A stretch of DNA of 6,300 nucleotides from Candidatus Hermodarchaeota archaeon (GTDB lineage: Archaea > Asgardarchaeota > Hermodarchaeia > Hermodarchaeales > Hermodarchaeaceae), in assembly GCA_016840595.1 (NCBI GenBank), contig JAEOSA010000116.1, positions 1-6,300 of the forward strand, in the 5' to 3' direction. The translations under genes were made by a program, and so were the position numbers. The notes under the pieces are model-generated. The model ran no database searches, was not told where the DNA came from, and saw nothing but the letters and a program-made list of their open reading frames with translations. Each line of letters begins with the position of its first letter. The first letter of the stretch is position 1. Positions 1-6,126 of the stretch are shown piece after piece.

Positions 1-552
1 AGCCCCTATACTAACATAGTTAGGTGCACTATCAATTACAACTCCTGCGTGGCCACGCATCTTCAAATCCTTGAACAAGTACTCAATCCCGGCTCTTCCG
101 CCAATTTCTTCATCAACAGTGACAAGGAGATTGATGTTAACCTCAGGCTCGCCTTGGGCTAATTCAGCCATTGCTGACATAGCTGCAACGATATTGCTTT
201 TATCGTCCGCAGCACCGCGACCATATGCTCGATCCTTGGTTACCCGGAGTTGAAATGGTGGCGTTTTCCATTTCTCAGGATCAGCGGGGACGACGTCGAG
301 GTGAGTTACATAGATGAGATTCACATCAGATGTTCCGTCAAGTGAAACGACCACATTTGGTCGGGATTCACCATCGATGGTGACATCTCGTCCGTCTAAT
401 ACTTCTGTGCCTAGACCCATTCGTTGGGCTTCAAGGCGGATCATTTCGGAGCATTCAGCGTAGCCCATTCGACTATCGCTGGTGACGGTGGTGTTGATTT
501 CGACGAGTTTTCGAAGGAGATTGAGCTCATTTGCTAAAGCTTCTTCAATCAT
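1..552 (-). CDS. M20-family metallopeptidase (ArgE/DapE/CPG2-like), N-terminal part, cut by window edge
   Basis: Cytosolic di-metal hydrolase of the M20 family (deacylases such as ArgE and DapE, and di/tripeptidases). It would release amino acids from short peptides or N-acylated amino acids. The window holds 184 codons from ATG at 552-550 to the edge, about half of a usual 380-450 residue protein. Visible family motifs are THLDVVP (H84 metal ligand, D86), YGRGAADDKSN at residues 110-120 (D116 expected to bridge the metals), and DEEIGG at 147-152 (E148 general base, E149 ligand). The start fits because the N-terminus is the typical amphipathic helix (LLRKLVEINT at 12-21) and a Shine-Dalgarno GGAGG lies 10 nt upstream. 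The C-terminal dimerisation domain and last metal ligand are outside the window, so substrate class cannot be decided. The family call is firm; ArgE versus DapE versus peptidase is open. Confidence 0.93.
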   Translation of the reverse strand, partial: MIEEALANELNLLRKLVEINTTVTSDSRMGYAECSEMIRLEAQRMGLGTEVLDGRDVTIDGESRPNVVVSLDGTSDVNLIYVTHLDVVPADPEKWKTPPFQLRVTKDRAYGRGAADDKSNIVAAMSAMAELAQGEPEVNINLLVTVDEEIGGRAGIEYLFKDLKMRGHAGVVIDSAPNYVSIGA

Positions 553-562
553 AACCTACTTG

Positions 563-567
563 CCTCC
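563..567 (-). promoter_or_regulatory. Shine-Dalgarno site of the M20 gene
   Basis: GGAGG on the minus strand, 10 nt before the ATG at 552. It supports that start and implies the M20 mRNA has a leader rather than being leaderless. Confidence 0.6.
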
Positions 568-598
568 AAATGTAAGTGCAGGACACTTTGGGGTAAAA

Positions 599-623
599 GG
601 CTACCGAAAGGATAGTCTTTTTT
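599..623 (+). terminator. Terminator-like hairpin with GAAA loop and T6 tail
   Basis: GGCTACC (599-605), GAAA tetraloop (606-609), then GG, a bulged A, and TAGTC (610-617) fold into a short stem that includes one G-T pair, followed directly by six T (618-623). It reads like an intrinsic terminator on the plus strand. Its position is odd: it lies between divergent genes, so it could only stop plus-strand transcription coming out of the antisense side of the M20 gene. It may equally be a hairpin in the M20 mRNA leader, or chance. The rest of the 553-686 gap shows no ORF on an evident signal. Confidence 0.35.
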
Positions 624-656
624 CTGTGAATCTAGAAGTTTACATGACACTTGTGA

Positions 657-662
657 TTATAT
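657..662 (+). promoter_or_regulatory. TATA-like element for the NfeD-like gene
   Basis: TTATAT centred about 27 nt before the ATG at 687. With archaeal TATA-to-start spacing of roughly 25 nt, this would put transcription initiation at or next to the start codon, giving a leaderless or nearly leaderless mRNA. No clear BRE is seen upstream. A weak Shine-Dalgarno-like AAAGG (673-677) is the competing interpretation and would need a promoter further upstream. Confidence 0.35.
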
Positions 663-686
663 GGGAATCAAGAAAGGCGTTGGGAC

Positions 687-1106
687 ATGAGTCAAGAGAA
701 AAAGTCTCGAAGGCGGTTATACGGTTTCATCATCATTAATGTCATCGAAGAGGTCATAATTGCCAGCATCGCTTTTGTGGTTCTCAGCGTTTTTGTACCT
801 TGGCTTTTACTTCCAGGGATGATTGTGGTTGCATTTGGGCTTGTCATCTTTACTCTGGTCAAAATTTACTCCTATTGGACCAGTGCATATATTCCCGTTT
901 ATGATCCATTGATTGGTCAAGAAGGAGTGGCATTGAGCGACTTTCGGGAGATAAAGGCGAATGTTTGGGTGGGTAAAGTTCGAGTCCGTGGTGAAGTGTG
1001 GAATGCTCAAACACAAGATCGGATTCACCAAAATTCTCCCATTTTAGTAAAAGGAGTCGATGGACTAACACTACAAGTAGCTTTGAAGGAAAGAAACAAG
1101 CACTAG
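687..1106 (+). CDS. NfeD-like membrane protein (two TM helices plus OB-fold domain)
   Basis: Short-form NfeD protein of 139 residues. A basic cytosolic start (KKSRRR, 5-10) is followed by two hydrophobic helices at about 13-35 and 42-62, then a soluble beta-rich domain at about 72-131. That domain carries the NfeD pattern PLIGQEGVALSDF, RVRGEVWNA and VKGVDGLTLQV, which matches the family C-terminal OB fold. Short NfeD proteins usually act in the membrane with a stomatin/SPFH partner and are thought to organise or protect it. No stomatin gene is in this window, so the partner is elsewhere or absent. The ATG at 687 is the only start that gives an intact first helix. The N-terminal serine protease domain of long NfeD is lacking, as is normal for the short form. 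The reading frame may be broken near its 3' end (see 1076-1141). It is convergent with the GTPase gene. Confidence 0.85.
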   Translation: MSQEKKSRRRLYGFIIINVIEEVIIASIAFVVLSVFVPWLLLPGMIVVAFGLVIFTLVKIYSYWTSAYIPVYDPLIGQEGVALSDFREIKANVWVGKVRVRGEVWNAQTQDRIHQNSPILVKGVDGLTLQVALKERNKH

Positions 1107-1141
1107 AACAAATTGCTCGAGATGCAATAGGTATTGATTAG
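1076..1141 (+). other. Coding-looking tail in the -1 frame at the NfeD 3' end (possible frameshift)
   Basis: In the -1 frame relative to the NfeD gene, an open stretch reads SSFEGKKQALEQIARDAIGI and ends at TAG 1139-1141. It passes the annotated stop (1104-1106) by 35 nt. It looks like an amphipathic charged helix, whereas the annotated in-frame end (ALKERNKH) is undistinguished. A lost base near 1077-1081, a sequencing or assembly error, or chance could all explain it. No slippery heptamer for programmed -1 shifting is evident. Confidence 0.35.
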
Positions 1142-1147
1142 AAAAAA
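1142..1147 (-). terminator. T6 tract after the GTPase stop
   Basis: On the minus strand a run of six T begins 6 nt past the GTPase stop codon. Oligo-T is the usual archaeal termination signal. No stem precedes it. The convergent NfeD gene has no matching T tract on its own strand in the 46-bp gap, so its transcript may read into the GTPase antisense strand. Confidence 0.45.
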
Positions 1148-1152
1148 GTGGA

Positions 1153-1749
1153 CTATTCATCTTCTTCCGGTTGACTTTGAGCTTTTGCTTGCTCTAGAGC
1201 ATTTTCTGCAACGAGGATGAATGCATCAGCAACTCCAGTGGCGTCTGCAGCAGAGGTTTCGATGTAAGGGATGCTCCACCAGTTTTGAAGCATTTGGGCT
1301 GCTTCCGATGGGACTTGTCGGCTTTCTTCAAGATCCACTTTATTGCCGATGAGAATTATTGCTCCGTGAGAAACTACATTCCGAAAGTCGTTATACCAGT
1401 TTTGGAGGGTCATAAAGGTTCGTGGTTCTGTTACATCAAAAACTAATAGGGCTCCATGAGCGCCGCTATAGTAATGGCGGCGGACTTGGCGAAATGAGGG
1501 TTGACCGGCAACATCCCAAATAACTAGTTTGACGTTTTGTTCTTGGATTTCTAAATCTCTGACTGCAAAACTTGCCCCTAGAGACTGTTTGTACTCGGGT
1601 GAGAAGGTGTTTTGGGTGTATCGGAGAACAAGGGATGTTTTACCCACTGCGCCATCGCCCATCATGACTACCTTAAGTCCGAAGTCCGTTGGGCGATCTG
1701 TGACTCTTTCATGGATGTCAGTGGGTGCTAGCTTGTTTGACACTTTCAC
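1153..1749 (-). CDS. Ras/Rab-like small GTPase
   Basis: Single-domain P-loop GTPase of 198 residues, a GTP-dependent molecular switch. All G motifs are present: G1 GDGAVGKTS at 31-39 (K37, T38), G2 region YKQSLGASF at 53-61, G3 WDVAGQ at 78-83 with the catalytic-type Q83, G4 NKVD at 136-139 and G5 ETSA at 164-167. The WDxAGQ form and overall length place it with Ras/Rab/Arf-like proteins, a class greatly expanded in Asgard archaea. Oddities: the usual G2 threonine of TIG/TLG is Ser56; there is a 25-residue polar extension before the fold; and the C-terminus is acidic (PEEDE) with no cysteine, so there is no prenylation motif and it is probably soluble or partner-recruited. The start is GTG at 1749; an in-frame stop lies upstream, and the only other initiator before G1 is GTG codon 3. 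Cellular role unknown. Confidence 0.93.
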   Translation of the reverse strand: MKVSNKLAPTDIHERVTDRPTDFGLKVVMMGDGAVGKTSLVLRYTQNTFSPEYKQSLGASFAVRDLEIQEQNVKLVIWDVAGQPSFRQVRRHYYSGAHGALLVFDVTEPRTFMTLQNWYNDFRNVVSHGAIILIGNKVDLEESRQVPSEAAQMLQNWWSIPYIETSAADATGVADAFILVAENALEQAKAQSQPEEDE

Positions 1750-1815
1750 CCTTTCCCAGGTGGTTCCCTAAAGCGTACACTGTAAGATAGTGCAAAAAGG
1801 TTTCGTACAAAAAAT

Positions 1816-1827
1816 GATATTTTTTTC
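1816..1827 (-). promoter_or_regulatory. AT-rich TATA-like element for the GTPase gene
   Basis: On the minus strand, GAAAAAAATATC lies about 70 nt before the GTG start. Archaeal spacing would place initiation near 1795, giving a leader of roughly 45 nt. No strong Shine-Dalgarno is seen near the GTG, only a GGGAAAGG run that abuts it. Confidence 0.4.
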
Positions 1828-1842
1828 AAAAAATGGGAAAAA
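1828..1842 (-). terminator. Double T tract downstream of the solute-binding protein gene
   Basis: On the minus strand, TTTTTCCCATTTTTT lies about 80 nt past the binding-protein stop and directly upstream of the GTPase TATA-like element. It is a plausible archaeal oligo-T terminator separating the two same-strand genes into different transcripts. Confidence 0.45.
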
Positions 1843-1924
1843 CAAGGCAAAACTTCATATTCAAAACAAGAAATTTCCAAATTGTCTAGGATTAGCAATT
1901 CTGCTTTTTTGATTACTTTGATGG

Positions 1925-3946
1925 TTACCTTGTTCTAAGGAAAAAGTAACTTCCGAGAAGAATAACTGCGATTATCAGCGTGCCGACAGCGAGGTAGACG
2001 AGTAGGTAATTTACAGGAGGAATTGCTCCGGGAGTGTGTCCGGGAACACCGAGATGGTAATGCTCCCAGAACACGAGTTCGACATATTCCCCTTCAATTC
2101 GTCTGTACCACTGGTAGGGTCCACAGCCGATGGGTTTAGAATTTGTGAAAAGGGTGGGATTGAGGATTCCCTGCCATATATGCTTAGGAAGGATCACCCA
2201 GTTTCGGACGTTGTCAAAGGCCCAGTAGCTTTTGCCGTTGGTTGTTATGCGTACATGATAATCATCAATCGCTTCACAGGAATTCAAATAGGGAATTTGA
2301 TTGATGTACTCCGGAATTGCATTATCGACGATTAACCGATAACTGAACTCAACATCATGAGCGGTAACTTTTCCTCCAAAATCACCACCCATGTCATGCC
2401 AATATGCAGGTGGAGATTGATAGTATCCATCAATTTCAGATGTTTGCAAGGCCGGAGGGATATCAGTTGTATTTCCGTATAAAATAAAGTCGAATTGATA
2501 GCCTTCAGTGAGTTCAGTTTTAGACCAGTTGAAAGCAAGACCCCCACCATTTACGGTACTTGAATGGTTCATTGGATCGTCAAATCCTGTAAGGGTGAGG
2601 TATATCTGATCTAAGATGTACCATTCGGATGAACTTGATGCGGTTAATGGATTCTGTGAACGCATTGGTTCATTAATGAGTGTATCAAAGACTCCACCGG
2701 TTCCAGTTGTTGGATGACGGTATGGATCACCAAATCTCAAGCGGACTGTTCGTGGTGTCCAACGATTTAATGGTCCCGTCCCATGACCTGGTATTACTAC
2801 GAAATTTTGCCAAGTATCTGTCCGATGAGCGTTGACTTCTATATTGCTAAACCACACAAGCATGGGCATATCTCCCACCAGGATTTGCTGTGCATCATGA
2901 GCTGCATCAAGGACGGTATCATAGTCAGATGATGTTAACATGAGCTCGACTAAGTTGTCATAAGTGCTGTTAGACCAGTTCATGTAGTTCCCTCCTGAAT
3001 TAGGAATCTGATCACTGATGAAGTTCTCTAGAATTTGCGGGTTATGTTGGAGGAATTCAATTTCGATGATTGCTGCGTCATAATCGCGTGGATAGGTCTG
3101 TTTGAGCGCTTCTAGTGTGTTAGAAGGGATGGCTTGCGGTGCTACGGGGATCCCAGCATCAGTCCAATAACCTTGCATGGCAGCCATTACTGCACCCCAT
3201 CCTGAACTCTCAGAGGGATAGAGAGGACGAAAAACAAAGTCTGAGCCATCAGGTGCTTCAATGAAATCATCACTATCAATATCGATGAATCCGGCTTGGT
3301 TTAGGACAATTCGTGCGACTTCAACTTGTGATTCTTTGTAACTCGGAGTAGTTTGATTATTATGCCACACACCAGTTGAATAGGGAATTAATGTATCAAG
3401 GGGCAAACCAAGACCCTCCCACATTACTGAAGCGGCTTCATGTTTATCCACCGCTAAAGCGAGGGCTTGGCGAAATTCTGGAATGGAGTAGGGGTAGCGT
3501 TCACAATTGATGGCCATGATGCCAACTTTGAGTCCTTTTGTGCGGGTTACCTCGATATCAGGGTTTGCTTCAAGAGATCCAACATAAGTGGCTTTGACAC
3601 TGTCAGCTAAATGATCAAGGCTTCCATCAATTAATGCGGCGATTTGTTGGTCTTTACTTGAGATTACATGGAACACTGCCCGGTCAGCAAAAGGTCCTGT
3701 TGGATCCCAGTCGACAGCAGTGGCCAGGACGTTTGGTATCGGTTTCTGTTCTGTATAAGTTATGAAGAATGGAAGTAGCATAGCGAGTATTAAGAGTGTA
3801 AACATTTGAACCGAAGATTTACGTTCCACTGCACGTTCGAGCCCCTTGGCGTTTTGCTCAAACCAACTTTGAGTAGCAGTATAGTGTCGGGTCAGATGGC
3901 GCCTTAAATGAATTATTATTCCGGAAGACCTCACCCCCTTGTTCAT
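1925..3946 (-). CDS. Membrane-anchored family-5 solute-binding protein with permuted halves
   Basis: Extracytoplasmic binding protein of the ABC peptide/oligopeptide (SBP family 5, DppA/OppA-like) type, 673 residues. N-terminus: a basic 46-residue cytosolic segment, then a hydrophobic helix at about 47-64 with no lipobox cysteine. Residues about 88-395 match what is normally the second half of the fold: FHVISSKDQQIAALIDGSLD, then EFRQALALAVDKHEAA at 157-172 and EVARIVLNQAGF at 209-220. Residues about 415-632 match what is normally the first half: FDTL...NPLTASSSSEW, KVTAHDVEFSY at 526-536, DDYHVRI, WVILPKHIW at 583-591 and PIGCGPYQWY at 605-614. A C-terminal helix at about 645-670 ends in RTR. 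The order is therefore reversed from the family norm, with a membrane anchor at each end. No permease or ATPase gene is adjacent, so it may serve a distant transporter. ATG at 3946; no Shine-Dalgarno. Family call firm, ligand unknown. Confidence 0.88.
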   Translation of the reverse strand: MNKGVRSSGIIIHLRRHLTRHYTATQSWFEQNAKGLERAVERKSSVQMFTLLILAMLLPFFITYTEQKPIPNVLATAVDWDPTGPFADRAVFHVISSKDQQIAALIDGSLDHLADSVKATYVGSLEANPDIEVTRTKGLKVGIMAINCERYPYSIPEFRQALALAVDKHEAASVMWEGLGLPLDTLIPYSTGVWHNNQTTPSYKESQVEVARIVLNQAGFIDIDSDDFIEAPDGSDFVFRPLYPSESSGWGAVMAAMQGYWTDAGIPVAPQAIPSNTLEALKQTYPRDYDAAIIEIEFLQHNPQILENFISDQIPNSGGNYMNWSNSTYDNLVELMLTSSDYDTVLDAAHDAQQILVGDMPMLVWFSNIEVNAHRTDTWQNFVVIPGHGTGPLNRWTPRTVRLRFGDPYRHPTTGTGGVFDTLINEPMRSQNPLTASSSSEWYILDQIYLTLTGFDDPMNHSSTVNGGGLAFNWSKTELTEGYQFDFILYGNTTDIPPALQTSEIDGYYQSPPAYWHDMGGDFGGKVTAHDVEFSYRLIVDNAIPEYINQIPYLNSCEAIDDYHVRITTNGKSYWAFDNVRNWVILPKHIWQGILNPTLFTNSKPIGCGPYQWYRRIEGEYVELVFWEHYHLGVPGHTPGAIPPVNYLLVYLAVGTLIIAVILLGSYFFLRTR

Positions 3947-3958
3947 TACTGGTTTGAG

Positions 3959-3964
3959 TTATAC
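3959..3964 (+). promoter_or_regulatory. TATA-like element for the AOR gene
   Basis: TTATAC on the plus strand, 56 nt before the AOR start, would place initiation near 3985-3990 and leave a leader of about 30 nt containing the Shine-Dalgarno at 4005-4009. A second AT run, TTTTATC at 3972-3978, is an alternative. Both overlap the opposite-strand promoter, so the two genes could be regulated together. Confidence 0.35.
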
Positions 3965-3970
3965 GCTAAG

Positions 3971-3980
3971 GTTTTATCAT
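3971..3980 (-). promoter_or_regulatory. TATA-like element for the solute-binding protein gene
   Basis: Minus strand ATGATAAAAC, centred about 29 nt before the ATG at 3946. This spacing predicts initiation within a few nt of the start codon, consistent with the missing Shine-Dalgarno and a leaderless mRNA. It sits inside the 73-bp divergent region shared with the AOR gene. Confidence 0.4.
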
Positions 3981-4004
3981 CCTCAATGCTAAAGTCGAGA
4001 GTAA

Positions 4005-4009
4005 AAGGA
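4005..4009 (+). promoter_or_regulatory. Shine-Dalgarno site of the AOR gene
   Basis: AAGGA, 10 nt before the ATG at 4020. It favours that ATG over the ATG at 4009, which is in a different frame. Confidence 0.5.
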
Positions 4010-4019
4010 TGTTAATTCG

Positions 4020-5870
4020 ATGTATGGATGGCAAGGTAAACTTCTTCGCGTTGATTTAACCACTCAACAGATTCGTGAAGAGGTGATTCCCCAAGAAGTC
4101 TTACATCAATTCATAGGAGGCAAGGGCTTGGGAACCTACTATCTGTATCAAGAAGTTCCTCCACGGATTAATCCTCTTGGCCCTGACAACCGGTTTTACT
4201 TGGTTGCAGGTCCTGCCCAAGGTACTCGCATTCCTATTACTGGAAGAATTGCCGCAGTTTCGAAAAGCCCACTGACCAACCTGTATATCGATAGCCAAAT
4301 GGGTGGATCTCTTGGACCCCAATTGAAGAGAGGAGGTTATGATTTACTTATCATTCAGGGGCAATCTGATAAACCAGTGTGGATTCAGATTAGCCCTGAG
4401 GGTCATGCCGTTCATGATGCAACACATCTTTGGGGGAAAACTACTCATGAAGTTGAATTAGCCCTTCGAAAGGAAGATCCTGATACACAAGTCATCTCAA
4501 CAGGACCTGCAGGAGAGCATTTAGTGCGGTTTGCATGTCTAACGCATAATTATTTTCGGAATTTTGGACGTGGCGGGTTAGGTGCGGTCTTTGGTTCAAA
4601 ACGGTTGAAAGCGATTGCCATCCAAGCTGAAAAAGAGTGGATTCCGACCCCGGATTCGGATAAAGAACTAACCCTCCTCAAGAAACTGGCTCAAAGCTCA
4701 CGGAAGGCAAAAAGACGGGGACATTCCCTCCATTATCATGGAACACCATGGCTCGTAGATTACGCAAACAGCATCGGGATGTTTCCAACTCGGAATTTTC
4801 AGACCACCCACTTTGAGGGGCATAAGGAAATTTCTGATGAAAGTCTCGAAAAACAATTTCACGATGATAAACGGCGAACTCCCTGTGAGGGCTGTGTGAT
4901 AAGTTGTGCTTGGACGTTCAAAAAGCCTGACTTCGAGTGGGCTGCCGCTGGGCAAACTGGTAAAATTGCTATTCCCGAATATGAAACCTTGGGCTTAATG
5001 GGTGGAAATTTAGGTATAGCTGACACACTCGCGATAATTCATGCAAACCACTTGTGTAACGTATTGGGGCTAGATACCATTAGCACAGGGAACGTGATCG
5101 GATTTCTCATGGAGCTCTCCCAGAAGCGACTTTTGCCTGATGAGCTCAAAGGCGCTAAGATTGAATTTGGTGATGCTAGCAGTGTTTTGGAGCTCCTTCC
5201 AAAGATAGCCAATCGTGAAGGCATCGGTGACCGACTCGCCCAGGGTACCCGACAATTCGCTTCGGAACTAGGTGAAGAAGCCCAACAGGTAGCGATCCAA
5301 ACAAAGGGTTTGGAGTATCCAGCCTGGGACCCACGAGGAAAACTCGGTTTAGGTCTTAGTTACGCAACTGCAGCCGCTGGACCAAGCCATCTTCGAGGGT
5401 GGCCTTCAACCACGGAACCCCCCAACGCTAGTGCCACTACAGTCTTAGATTCACTTATCGAGCAACAAAATCTGAAAGTACTCAAAGATTCGCTGATTAT
5501 TTGTCACTTCACTCACTCAATTTCACCCCGGCTAGGGATTAAGGGCTGTGCGGAAATCTTTGAAACTGCAACAGGAGTTAAGGCTACCAAAGAATCAGTG
5601 AACGAAGCTGCCAATCGTATCTGGCTTCTAGCCCGGATGTTCAATAACCGTGAATACGATGACGCACCCCGAAGGTATGATGTTCTTCCATACCGGTTCA
5701 TGAACGATCCTATCCCAGATGGCCCCACCAAAGGATATACAGCTTTTATCAGTCACAAAGATTTCGAGGATTCCTTGACTGAATTTTACAAGCGACGAGG
5801 CTGTGACACTGATGGACGTCCAACCAAGAAAGCCATTCAGAATCTTGGACTCGCCAAGATGATAACTTAG
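4020..5870 (+). CDS. Tungsten-type aldehyde:ferredoxin oxidoreductase (AOR family)
   Basis: Cytosolic oxidoreductase, 616 residues, full length for the family (about 600-650). AOR enzymes oxidise aldehydes to carboxylic acids with a tungsten (or Mo) bis-pterin and one [4Fe-4S] cluster, passing electrons to ferredoxin. Residues 1-205 are the AOR N-terminal pterin-binding domain: MYGWQGKLLRVDL at the start, FIGGKGLGTYYLY at 31-43, and GRGGLGAVFGSKRLKAIA at 183-200. Cluster ligands are complete: CEGCVISC gives C289, C292 and C296, and DSLIICHF gives C495. IPEYET at 318-323 carries the conserved active-site-region glutamate E320, and GPSHLRG at 454-460 carries H457 in place of the common GxxH(M/L)RG stretch. 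Within the family (AOR, FOR, GAPOR, WOR) the substrate cannot be set from motifs alone. Archaea that ferment peptides use AOR for amino-acid-derived aldehydes, which would suit the neighbouring peptide-type genes. It appears monocistronic, with no ferredoxin or small subunit next to it. Confidence 0.95.
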   Translation: MYGWQGKLLRVDLTTQQIREEVIPQEVLHQFIGGKGLGTYYLYQEVPPRINPLGPDNRFYLVAGPAQGTRIPITGRIAAVSKSPLTNLYIDSQMGGSLGPQLKRGGYDLLIIQGQSDKPVWIQISPEGHAVHDATHLWGKTTHEVELALRKEDPDTQVISTGPAGEHLVRFACLTHNYFRNFGRGGLGAVFGSKRLKAIAIQAEKEWIPTPDSDKELTLLKKLAQSSRKAKRRGHSLHYHGTPWLVDYANSIGMFPTRNFQTTHFEGHKEISDESLEKQFHDDKRRTPCEGCVISCAWTFKKPDFEWAAAGQTGKIAIPEYETLGLMGGNLGIADTLAIIHANHLCNVLGLDTISTGNVIGFLMELSQKRLLPDELKGAKIEFGDASSVLELLPKIANREGIGDRLAQGTRQFASELGEEAQQVAIQTKGLEYPAWDPRGKLGLGLSYATAAAGPSHLRGWPSTTEPPNASATTVLDSLIEQQNLKVLKDSLIICHFTHSISPRLGIKGCAEIFETATGVKATKESVNEAANRIWLLARMFNNREYDDAPRRYDVLPYRFMNDPIPDGPTKGYTAFISHKDFEDSLTEFYKRRGCDTDGRPTKKAIQNLGLAKMIT

Positions 5871-5886
5871 AGCTAGAAGATGGGAA

Positions 5887-5903
5887 TTATTATTTTCACT
5901 TTC
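5887..5903 (+). terminator. T-rich terminator region after AOR
   Basis: TTATTATTTTCACTTTC starts 16 nt past the AOR stop: a T-rich tract on the coding strand, as expected for archaeal termination. It supports AOR ending its own transcript here. Confidence 0.45.
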
Positions 5904-5994
5904 ATTGCGGGGTGTCTAAGGATTATAAAGTCCCGATTCTGATGAGGAAAGAAGAAACACGTGGGTTGGACACCTCTCGCTAAAAGACCAGTAC

Positions 5995-6002
5995 GTATAA
6001 TA
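5995..6002 (+). promoter_or_regulatory. TATA-like element upstream of the radA-like gene
   Basis: GTATAATA is the best TATA-like match in this gap. Initiation near 6025 would give a leader of about 100 nt that includes the hairpin at 6038-6069. The long distance to the start codon is unusual for archaea, so another promoter nearer to the gene is possible. Confidence 0.35.
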
Positions 6003-6126
6003 GGGGACACAGTACACAATCACCGGAGTGTAATTCCCCTTGCCTCGTGTCTGAATACTTTCGGCAAGGTCTCCCCACTCACTCTGTCTGAAACCCATCA
6101 TGCATTGATCATCGGATGGAAGAACC

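Larger units (their letters stand above)
5871..6126 (+). other. Non-coding gap between AOR and the radA-like gene, with inverted repeats
   Basis: This 256-bp gap holds no convincing protein gene. It contains three inverted repeats. GGGAATTA at 5882-5889 pairs perfectly with TAATTCCC at 6031-6038. GGGGTGTC at 5909-5916 pairs with GACACCTC at 5969-5976 (one G-T pair), nested inside the first. CCTTGCC at 6038-6044 pairs with GGCAAGG at 6063-6069 around an 18-nt loop. They might form a structured leader or a small RNA, but each repeat is short enough that one or two such matches are expected by chance in a gap this size. I found no tRNA fold and no complete C/D box pair. Confidence 0.3.

Noticed and set aside
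482..739. Plus-strand open frame of 85 codons spanning the M20 start and the NfeD start
   Set aside because: It is antisense to the M20 N-terminus, then crosses the divergent promoter region and overlaps NfeD in another frame. The translation has no coherent domain or membrane pattern.
2036..2335. Plus-strand open frame of 99 codons inside the binding-protein gene
   Set aside because: It is fully antisense to a strongly supported coding region, and its translation shows no domain or composition typical of a protein.
5909..5976. tRNA-like element: an 8-bp terminal stem about 68 nt apart, with GGTTGGA near the 3' side
   Set aside because: The segment before the 3' strand does not form a 5-bp T stem, the T-loop consensus TTCGA is absent, and no anticodon arm can be drawn.
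5938..6054. C/D box small RNA, from TGATGA at 5940-5945 and CTGA near 6051
   Set aside because: The boxes are over 100 nt apart, against about 50-70 nt for archaeal C/D RNAs. There is no internal C'/D' pair between them.
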